Assembly (NCBI RefSeq): GCF_029937575.1
Contig: NZ_JAPYPS010000005.1
Location: 103,463-136,749, forward strand
DNA length: 33,287 nt
DNA from: Nocardioides sp.
GTDB lineage: Bacteria; Actinomycetota; Actinomycetes; Propionibacteriales; Nocardioidaceae
Direction of reading: 5' to 3'
Positions 22,511 to 30,955 of the stretch are shown here, one piece after another. Positions within the stretch are counted from its first letter, which is position 1; the number at the start of each line of letters is the position of its first letter. The notes beneath the pieces are model-generated. The model saw nothing but the letters and a program-made list of their open reading frames with translations. It was not told the origin of the DNA and made no database searches. The position numbers and the translations under genes were made by a program.

Positions 22511-23830
22511 CTACCCGCCCAACCGCGCCGGCAGCACGCCGTACCCCCGCAGGATGCGGGTGTCTCGGCGCTGGGCACCCTGCAGCACCCGCAGGTCGGG
22601 GAAGGCGTCGAAGATCGCGCGCAGACCGACCTCACCCTCCATCCGGGCCAGCGCCGCGCCGAGGCAGTAGTGGCGCCCCGACGAGAAGGACACGTGGTCG
22701 CCGGCGTTCTCGCGGGCGACGTCGAAGGTGTGCGGGTCCGTGAACACCTCGGGGTCGCGGTTGGCACCGGCGAGCAGCGTCGTGACCAGCGCGCCGCGGG
22801 GCACCGAGACGCCGGCGAAGGTCGTGTCCTGCACGACCATCCGCCCCGTCAGCAGCACCGGCGGGTCGATGCGCAGCACCTCGTCGACCGCGTTGGGCCA
22901 CAGCCCGGGGTCGGCCTGGAGCCGACGCAGCTGGGCCGGGTGCTCGTGGAGCAGGGCGATGCCGTTGCCCAACAGGTTGACGGTCGTCTCGAAGCCGGCC
23001 GCGAGCACGAGGCCGGCGGTCGCCCGCAGCTCGGCCTCGGTGAGCCCGACACCGTTCTCGTCGCGGGCGGTGACCAGCTGGCTGAGCAGGTCGTCGCCGG
23101 GATCACGTCGTACGGCGTCCAGGTGGTCACCCAGCCAGGCCTCGAACTCCGTCAGGGCACTCTCGACCCGGGAGAAGGTGCGCCAGTCGAGGCCGAGGTC
23201 GAGACTCGGTGCGGCGGCGCTGCCGAACTCCAGCACGCGTTGGTGGTCGGCCTTGGGGACGCCGAGGATCTCGGCGATCACGGTCAGCGGCAGCTGCGCG
23301 CAGTAGCGCTCCACCAGGTCGACGGGTGAGCCGGGGTCGAGGTCGGCGAGCAGCTCGGCGGCGATCTTCTCGGTGCGACCGCGCAGCCGCTCGACGGCCT
23401 TCACGCTGAAGACCCGCGTGACGAGCTTGCGGTAGCGGGTGTGGTCTGGCGGCTCGGTGACGAGCAGGGACGGAGGGGTCAACGGCCCCATGGGAGCGGA
23501 GCGGAAGGCCCAGGCGCCCAGGCCGGCCAGTGGTCCGTCCGGCGAGAAGTCGACCCCGGCGTGCACGTCGGGGCTGGTCAGGACCTCCTTGACCACCGGC
23601 TGCGACGCCGTGACGTAGGCGAAGCGAGAGCGGTGCATCTGCCCGGTGGCGCGGATCTCGTCGAAGAGGTCGACGGGCACGCTGTCGCTCTGGCTGGTCG
23701 CCTCGATCAGGCGCCCGTGGAGGTCGCCCCGGCGCGCGGAGCCGCGGATGGCCATCCGCGGCAGGGCGTGGCCCAGGCCCCACCGGGTGGTGCGGGCGAC
23801 CCGCTGCTCGACGTGGTCACGAAGACTCAT
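22511..23830 (-). CDS. Cytochrome P450
   Basis: This is a 439-residue soluble bacterial P450 monooxygenase. The I-helix oxygen-binding motif is LAAGFETTVNLLGNG, the K-helix ExxR is EVLR, and the heme loop is FSSGRHYCLGAALARME with the axial Cys at 389. The loop has F-S-S-G in place of the usual F-G-x-G, a variant found in some actinobacterial P450s. PPDHTRYRKLVTRVFS is the conserved C-helix region. The ATG at 23830 gives a normal length; the frame continues upstream into unrelated sequence. No ferredoxin or reductase gene is adjacent, so electrons must come from elsewhere. CYP family and substrate cannot be assigned by eye. Confidence 0.93.
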   Translation of the reverse strand: MSLRDHVEQRVARTTRWGLGHALPRMAIRGSARRGDLHGRLIEATSQSDSVPVDLFDEIRATGQMHRSRFAYVTASQPVVKEVLTSPDVHAGVDFSPDGPLAGLGAWAFRSAPMGPLTPPSLLVTEPPDHTRYRKLVTRVFSVKAVERLRGRTEKIAAELLADLDPGSPVDLVERYCAQLPLTVIAEILGVPKADHQRVLEFGSAAAPSLDLGLDWRTFSRVESALTEFEAWLGDHLDAVRRDPGDDLLSQLVTARDENGVGLTEAELRATAGLVLAAGFETTVNLLGNGIALLHEHPAQLRRLQADPGLWPNAVDEVLRIDPPVLLTGRMVVQDTTFAGVSVPRGALVTTLLAGANRDPEVFTDPHTFDVARENAGDHVSFSSGRHYCLGAALARMEGEVGLRAIFDAFPDLRVLQGAQRRDTRILRGYGVLPARLGG

Positions 23831-23837
23831 GCACCTC

Positions 23838-23843
23838 AGTATT
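23838..23843 (-). promoter_or_regulatory. Putative -10 element for the P450 gene
   Basis: On the - strand AATACT lies 7 nt before the P450 ATG, which again suggests a leaderless or near-leaderless transcript. The only purine-rich stretch (GAGG) is too close to the ATG to act as a ribosome site. The rest of the divergent 244-nt gap to the ppsR gene contains a direct repeat GGCTCCG-AAA-GGCTCCG (23987-24003) and no other gene. Confidence 0.33.
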
Positions 23844-24010
23844 GCGCCTCCGCCTGTCTCCGCAACGCCTCCGGCGGGCTTCGCCCGTCCCTCGGGGACC
23901 ACCGGGACCGAACGCCCACCCTCCTCGGCGTGGCAAGGTGCGGGTACGCGCTGTGATGTGACGAACGTGTTACCTCGGTGAGATGCGGCTCCGAAAGGCT
24001 CCGCACTGAG

Positions 24011-24016
24011 TACCGT
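24011..24016 (+). promoter_or_regulatory. Putative ppsR-ppsA promoter -10
   Basis: TACCGT fits TAnnnT, 59 nt before the ppsR start. Transcription from about 24023 would put the 24040-24058 hairpin inside a leader of roughly 50 nt. The direct repeat GGCTCCG-AAA-GGCTCCG (23987-24003) covers the expected -35 area and may be a regulator site. The assignment rests on pattern and position only. Confidence 0.33.
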
Positions 24017-24039
24017 GCCCGGAACACCTAGCCGGCAGG

Positions 24040-24058
24040 CGTCCGCCCGAGGCGGACG
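24040..24058 (+). promoter_or_regulatory. Stable hairpin in the ppsR leader
   Basis: CGTCCGCC (24040-24047) pairs perfectly with GGCGGACG (24051-24058) around the 3-nt loop CGA. It ends directly against the purine-rich ribosome site GGAGGGAGGGAG (24058-24069). The ATG of ppsR is at 24075. It lacks a U-tract, so a translational or mRNA-stability role is more likely than termination. Confidence 0.5.
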
Positions 24059-24074
24059 GAGGGAGGGAGAAACG

Positions 24075-25033
24075 ATGGCCGACCCGCAGGGCGACCAGCA
24101 CGTCGTACCCGTCTTCTTCCTCTCCGACTCCACCGGGATCAGTGCGGAGACGATGGGCAACGCGCTGCTCATCCAGTTCCCCGACCAGGTCTTCGAGCGC
24201 ACGGTCATCCCTTTCATCTCGACGCCCGAGGACGCCCGGCGCGTGGTCGAGATCCTCGACGAGGCGATGGACGGCCCGGTGCAGCCGCTGGCGTTCACCA
24301 CCGCGGCCGAGGACAGCATCCGCAGCATCCTCGCCACGACCCGCGCGCCGCTGATCGACTTCTTCGACCTGCACATGAGCCGCGTGGAGTCGATCCTGGG
24401 TCAGCGCGGCATCCGCGAGGCCGCCCGGCTGCACGGCGTCGGCGACATCAAGCGCTACAACTCCCGGATGGCGGCGGTCGAGTTCACGATCGAGCACGAC
24501 GACGGCCAGAGCCTGCGCGCGCTCGACAAGGCCGACGTGATCCTGCTCGCGCCCTCGCGCTGCGGCAAGACGCCGACCAGCATGTACCTCGCCCTCCAGC
24601 ACGGCCTCTACGTAGCCAACTACCCGCTCGTGGAGGAGGACCTGGAGTCCTCCGAGCTGCCCCGGCCGGTGCGCGACTACCGCGAGCGGTGCTTCGGGAT
24701 CACCACCACCGTGGAGCGGCTCAGCCGGATCCGCAACGAGCGGCGACCCGGGTCGTCCTACGCCGAGCCGTCGCAGTGCCGCTGGGAGCTGCGCCGGGCG
24801 ACCGAGATCTTCGCCGCGCACCGGGTCCCGGTCATCGACTCCTCGGCCAAGTCGGTCGAGGAGATCTCGACGATGATCCTGCAGACCCTCAAGCGCAACG
24901 GCGGCATCCTCAGCCGCGAGGTCAGCAAGGCCCGCCACCGGCCCCCCGAGCACGCGCACGACCTGATGGCGTCCCGGCTCTCCGACCGGCGCATCGCGAC
25001 AACCGAATCACCCACCGAGCAAGGCGAGGGAAC

Positions 25034-25037
<4 letters not shown>
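24075..25037 (+). CDS. ppsR: PEP synthase regulatory protein (bifunctional kinase/pyrophosphorylase, DUF299)
   Basis: This 320-residue protein switches PEP synthase off by ADP-dependent phosphorylation of a Thr near the catalytic His, and on again by Pi-dependent dephosphorylation. Family motifs are [20 protein letters not shown] at the N-terminus, [14 protein letters not shown], the [10 protein letters not shown] segment, the P-loop-like [26 protein letters not shown]-like [13 protein letters not shown], and [17 protein letters not shown] near the end. The ATG at 24075 has a strong GGAGGGA site. An upstream in-frame start (24015) would run through the leader hairpin and is not preferred. The stop overlaps the ppsA start (ATGA), which fits a regulator co-translated with its target enzyme. 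Confidence 0.93.
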
Positions 25038-27469
<2,432 letters not shown>

Positions 27470-27489
27470 GAGCGGGGCCGTTGCCCGTC

Positions 27490-27503
27490 CCCGTGCGAAC
27501 GGG
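27490..27503. terminator. Short hairpin between convergent genes
   Basis: CCCGT-GCGA-ACGGG forms a 5-bp stem with a GNRA-type tetraloop in the 45-nt gap between the ppsA stop and the end of the convergent unknown gene. It has no U-tract on either side. It could end transcription from both directions, but the evidence is weak. Confidence 0.35.
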
Positions 27504-27514
27504 AGCCAGTCACG

Positions 27515-29056
27515 TCATGACGTCGAGGAGGCGGGCGGCCCCGCGCACCCCACCCCGAAGCGCGCACACCGGTAGCGCACCAGGAACGCGTGCACGACCA
27601 GCGTGGTCTCGGCGTTCGTGGCCAGCTCGCCGAGATACTCGCGTCGGATGTCGAGTCGCGAGGCGACCAGGTCGATCTGGGCCCGCGCGACGCTGTCCGG
27701 GGTGCCCGCCCGGTGCTCGGCGTCGTAGGCGGTGAAGAAGCCGCCGGCCTGCCCGGGGCGGTAGAGCTCGCCGAGGTGCAGCGACGGCACGAGCCCGTCG
27801 GGCTGGACCTGCACCTCCAGCAGGTCGTCCACCACCGCGTCGGCGTAGCCGCGCGCGACGTCGTCGCCGTACGTGAAGCCGAGCTCGGTCTCGAGCAGCC
27901 CGAAGACCGCGGTGCGCAGGGTGGAGCTGTTGTCGGTGGTGCAGCTGCCCGGCAGACAGCTCCCGATCCCGACCTCGTCGCGGAACCGCTCCTCGAGCGC
28001 CGCGGCCACCGACGTGGGGGTCATCCCGAAGTGCTCGCCGTCGCTGAACCGGGCCTGCGGCGAGCCGTGGGCCGCGAGCACGTGCACGGCCTGCATCGTG
28101 GTCACCAGTGGGTCCTCGCGCGTCATGGCGATGTAGCCCCACGTCGGAAGGGAGCAGACCTTGGACTGGTAGGGGTAGTAGCGCGGGGAAGCGGGCAGCG
28201 CCGCGAGCGCTCCTGGCTGGCAGTCGGGATAGACGGCCGCGTCGTAGAAGTAGTCGTCCGCCCGCCCGGTCGAGGCTCCCCACAGCGGCGAGTACACGTC
28301 GCCGCCCGGGTCGTACGACGCGCGCTCGACGAGGTGCTGGAGGCGCTCCGCCCGCTCGGGTCGGCCTCGGTACCGGTAGAGCGAGGCGGCCAGCATCGCG
28401 ACGTGCCGCACGGTGTAGCGCAGGCTGCGCAGCTCACCGAGCTGACCGGCGTCGAGCGGGACTGCTACCTGCCGGGTCGACCCGGAGTCCCACCGCGCAA
28501 CGGCCAGGCTGCCGAGCCCGAGCTGCACGGGCACGTCGTCGCCACCGACTTGGGAGACCTCGAGCAGCCCTCCTGACGTGGCAGGGTCCCAACGCAGGAC
28601 CACCAGGAGATCGCTCGCCCGGCCGTCCTCGAGAACGTAGTGGAACAGGTACGTCTCCCGCTCGCGGCTCTGCTCGCCGGACTCGATGCGCAGGCCGCCG
28701 TCGCCCGGTGACACCCAGGCGTCCAGCGTCGGGAAGTAGGCCACGAGCGGGAGTCCGACGTACTCCGAGACGATGGCCTCGTCGTCGGGCAGCGGTTGGT
28801 AGAGGCGGTCGATGTAGGCCTCGGCTGCTCGGATCGCCTGGTCCACGCGGTCGCGGTCGGGGGTGCCTGCCGCCACGGTGACGCGGTCGTCGTGCCGCCA
28901 GCCCAGCACGACGTGGGCGAGCATCGCCACCAGCAGGACCGTGGTGATCACCCGGATGGTCCATCGGATCGCGGCCCACCGCAGCAGGCGACGCAGGGTC
29001 GGGTCGAGCCGGTCGGCCGCGTCCCGGCTGCGCCCGGGGCTGATCTCCTCCATCAT
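27515..29056 (-). CDS. Membrane-anchored exported protein of unknown function
   Basis: I do not recognise this 513-residue protein. It has a basic cytoplasmic N-terminus, one membrane helix (about 31-52: RWTIRVITTVLLVAMLAHVV) and a large outside domain of about 450 residues. That domain begins with beta-rich sequence (YVGLPLVAYFPTLDAWVSPG, YLFHYVLEDGRASDLLVVLR). It then becomes helical, with aromatic and acidic motifs such as DPGGDVYSPLWGAST, YFYDAAVYPDCQPG and GGFFTAYDAEHRAGT. Several Cys occur only in the outside part (DCQPG, KVCSLP, SCLPGSC, RCARFGVGC), which fits disulfides. The helical half is reminiscent of alpha/alpha-barrel glycoside-active folds, but no catalytic motif is certain. 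It is the last gene after a Ppm1-like mannosyltransferase and a small membrane protein, so a cell-envelope glycan role is plausible. A start at 29053 is equally possible. Confidence 0.78.
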   Translation of the reverse strand: MMEEISPGRSRDAADRLDPTLRRLLRWAAIRWTIRVITTVLLVAMLAHVVLGWRHDDRVTVAAGTPDRDRVDQAIRAAEAYIDRLYQPLPDDEAIVSEYVGLPLVAYFPTLDAWVSPGDGGLRIESGEQSRERETYLFHYVLEDGRASDLLVVLRWDPATSGGLLEVSQVGGDDVPVQLGLGSLAVARWDSGSTRQVAVPLDAGQLGELRSLRYTVRHVAMLAASLYRYRGRPERAERLQHLVERASYDPGGDVYSPLWGASTGRADDYFYDAAVYPDCQPGALAALPASPRYYPYQSKVCSLPTWGYIAMTREDPLVTTMQAVHVLAAHGSPQARFSDGEHFGMTPTSVAAALEERFRDEVGIGSCLPGSCTTDNSSTLRTAVFGLLETELGFTYGDDVARGYADAVVDDLLEVQVQPDGLVPSLHLGELYRPGQAGGFFTAYDAEHRAGTPDSVARAQIDLVASRLDIRREYLGELATNAETTLVVHAFLVRYRCARFGVGCAGPPASSTS

Positions 29057-29062
29057 CGCTCG

Positions 29063-29488
29063 TCACCGTCCCGGGGTCAGGATCCGGCGGTCCGCGAAGG
29101 TCAGGACGACCAGGCCCACCAGCAGCGCGGACGTCCCGGCGACCAGAGTGCCCTGGCCGCCGTACACCATCAGGACGAGCGCCGCCTCGATGATCCCGAG
29201 CGTCGCCGCCGACGTCGCGAGCAGCAGGACGCGACCCCGGCCGTCGCCCGGGGCCGACAGCTTGAGGGCGAGCGCGACCAACGCGGGAAGGAGGTACGCC
29301 GCGGCGACGGCGCGCGGGTGTGCGACCTCCAGGCTCAGTCGCAGGACGGCATAGGCGGGGGCAGCGACGACGAAGCACGCCGCGTGCATCAGCGCCAGCT
29401 GGGCGCGTTGTACGTAGGTCTCGACGGCAAGATCGCGAGGTGCCCGCTCACGCTGTCCCGGTCCGACGTGCTCCGGGGCGGGGGTCAT
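29063..29488 (-). CDS. Small polytopic membrane protein
   Basis: This 141-residue protein has a hydrophilic N-terminus followed by four predicted membrane helices: LALMHAACFVVAAPAYAVL, HPRAVAAAYLLPALVALAL, VLLLATSAATLGIIEAALV and [19 protein letters not shown] recognise no family. Its ATG overlaps the stop of the glycosyltransferase (ATGA), and its stop is 6 nt before the next gene, so it is co-translated with them. Possible roles include a partner or flippase-like helper for polyprenyl-phosphate sugars. This is positional inference; GtrA-like proteins have a similar size and helix number but I see no decisive motif. Confidence 0.75.
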   Translation of the reverse strand: MTPAPEHVGPGQRERAPRDLAVETYVQRAQLALMHAACFVVAAPAYAVLRLSLEVAHPRAVAAAYLLPALVALALKLSAPGDGRGRVLLLATSAATLGIIEAALVLMVYGGQGTLVAGTSALLVGLVVLTFADRRILTPGR

Positions 29489-30273
29489 GGCGGAGCGACG
29501 ACGTCGGTCCCGACGCCCTCGGGGCGTGCGACCAGCTCACCCCAACGCCACTGGAGCGAGCGGCCGAGGGCCTCGGCCGCGATGCCGATCGACATCTTCG
29601 ACGACCCCGACGCCCGGTCGGTGAAGGCGATCGGGACCTCGACCACGCGCAGTCCGCGACGTTGCGCGCGCCAGGTGTTCTCGATCTGGAAGCAGTAGCC
29701 GTCGGACGTCGTGTCCGCAGCGCCGACGCGGAGCAACGCTTCGCGGGTGTAGGCCCGGAAGCCCGCGGTGGAGTCGGCCACGTGCAGGTCGAGCACGTGG
29801 CGCACCCACAGGTTGCCGAACCGGGAGAGCTGACGGCGAAGTGGCGACCAGTCGGCCACGGAACCGCCCGGGACGTAGCGCGAGCCGATCGCCAGGTCGG
29901 CGGCGGCCAGCGGGGTGTCGGGCGCGCCCGCCAGGGCGCCGATCAGCCGGGCAAGGCTCTCGGGTGGGTGCGAGAGGTCGGCATCCATCTGGGCGATCAC
30001 GTCGTAGTCCCGGTCCAGTGCCCACCTGAAGCCGGCTCGGTACGCCGCCCCGAGGCCGTCCTTCGAGGCCCGCTCGAGCAGGTGGAGGCCAGAGGTCCGC
30101 GCTGCCCGTTCACGCACGAGGTGCGCCGTCCCGTCGGGGCTGGCGTCGTCGACGACGAGCACCTGCACGTCCGGTGCCGCGAGGTGCAGGCGGTCGAGGA
30201 GCTCGCCGATGTTGTCGGCCTCGTCGTAGGTCGGGACCACGACGAGCGCGCGGTTCTCCGGGTGGACGGCCAT
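29485..30273 (-). CDS. Polyprenol monophosphomannose synthase-like glycosyltransferase (GT2)
   Basis: This 262-residue cytosolic GT-A enzyme of the DPM1/Ppm1 type probably transfers mannose from GDP-mannose to polyprenyl phosphate, supplying a lipid-linked sugar for envelope glycans or protein O-mannosylation. Motifs are ALVVVPTYDEADNIGELLDR, VVDDASPDGTAHLV, DGLGAAYRAGFRWAL, the DXD-like QMDADLSHPPES, GSRYVPGG and STAGFRAYTREALL with the SDGYCFQIENTW block. There is no C-terminal membrane domain, unlike the Lnt-fused form of some mycobacteria. The ATG at 30273 has AGGAGA 8 nt upstream; the longer frame adds only Arg/Pro-rich sequence. It heads a three-gene operon. Sugar specificity (mannose versus glucose) is not proven. 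Confidence 0.87.
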   Translation of the reverse strand: MAVHPENRALVVVPTYDEADNIGELLDRLHLAAPDVQVLVVDDASPDGTAHLVRERAARTSGLHLLERASKDGLGAAYRAGFRWALDRDYDVIAQMDADLSHPPESLARLIGALAGAPDTPLAAADLAIGSRYVPGGSVADWSPLRRQLSRFGNLWVRHVLDLHVADSTAGFRAYTREALLRVGAADTTSDGYCFQIENTWRAQRRGLRVVEVPIAFTDRASGSSKMSIGIAAEALGRSLQWRWGELVARPEGVGTDVVAPP

Positions 30274-30460
30274 GGGGTCTCTCCTGGAAGGGCGCCGAGA
30301 CGGCAACTGTCGACCGCTGGTCCCTGGAGTGCCCCCATGGCCGGACCTGGTCGTGACAGGAGGGTAGGGCGGTGCTGTGCCGCCGTCAGCGGATTTCAGA
30401 ACGTCCCGAGAACGCGGTCGGCTCATGGGCGACCGACGGTGGGGGGACGTCGACGCGCTC

Positions 30461-30482
30461 AGCGCCCGACCCTGAGGGCGCT
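30461..30482 (-). terminator. Hairpin directly after the MmcQ/YjbR gene
   Basis: AGCGCCC (30461-30467) and GGGCGCT (30476-30482) form a perfect 7-bp stem with an 8-nt loop, touching the last base of the upstream (- strand) stop codon. There is no U-tract. It is placed as expected for a terminator on the - strand. The remaining 30274-30460 gap holds the leader of the glycosyltransferase gene; a TACCCT element on the - strand near 30365 may be its -10. Confidence 0.45.
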
Positions 30483-30826
30483 CAACGGGGCAGCTCGTCG
30501 GCCCTCGCCTCGACGGCGGTGGTTGGTGCCGTCAGCCGCCAGGCCTCGAAGGTCAGCTCGGCCAGCTCGTCGCGCTCGACGTGGTCCAGGTGGACCACCA
30601 CCCACCCGAACGCGCCCATCGTGAACTGCACCTCGAAGACGTCGGGACGCTCCGCGACGAGCGCGAGCTGCTCGGCCAGGGTCTGCTTGAGCCCGACGGT
30701 GCGGGTCGGCTCCCACAGGTAGCCGAAGGTCTGGCCCGCCTTCCACGCGGTGTAGCGCTCGTGGTCGGTCCGGGTGACTCCGGGCAGCTGAGCGACCAGG
30801 TCGAGGAAGTCGGCGATGACGGACAC
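30482..30826 (-). CDS. MmcQ/YjbR family protein
   Basis: This is a 114-residue small protein of the MmcQ/YjbR (CyaY-like DNA-binding fold) family. Visible family features are the early LVAQLPGVTRTDHERYTAWK, AGQTFGYLW, and the C-terminal GWVVVHLDHVERDELAELTF followed by EAWRLTAP. The GTG at 30826 starts the protein directly at VIADFLDLVAQL, the normal family start. The longer upstream frame is Arg/Gly-rich and not expected. GATGAT ends 6 nt before the GTG and may be a leaderless -10 element. Its cellular role is not known. It is flanked by a 3' hairpin and by the divergent protease gene. Confidence 0.85.
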   Translation of the reverse strand: MSVIADFLDLVAQLPGVTRTDHERYTAWKAGQTFGYLWEPTRTVGLKQTLAEQLALVAERPDVFEVQFTMGAFGWVVVHLDHVERDELAELTFEAWRLTAPTTAVEARADELPR

Positions 30827-30902
30827 GGGGGCATCATCTCGTCCCCGGCCGGTCCAGACCACTGGCCGTCCGCGACTAACGGATCGTCGGGCCTCTCGTT
30901 GA

Positions 30903-30931
30903 GGAGTCGGGTCACCACCCTTCTCGACTCC
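30903..30931 (+). promoter_or_regulatory. Inverted repeat in the leader of the protease gene
   Basis: GGAGTCG (30903-30909) and CGACTCC (30925-30931) are perfect inverted arms 15 nt apart. Nested inside is GGGT-CACC-ACCC (30909-30920), an alternative smaller stem. The structure lies 25 nt before the ATG of the protease and could be an operator or an mRNA leader structure. No promoter hexamer is certain. Confidence 0.35.
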
Positions 30932-30955
30932 CCCGCCTCCCGGAAGAGACTTCAC

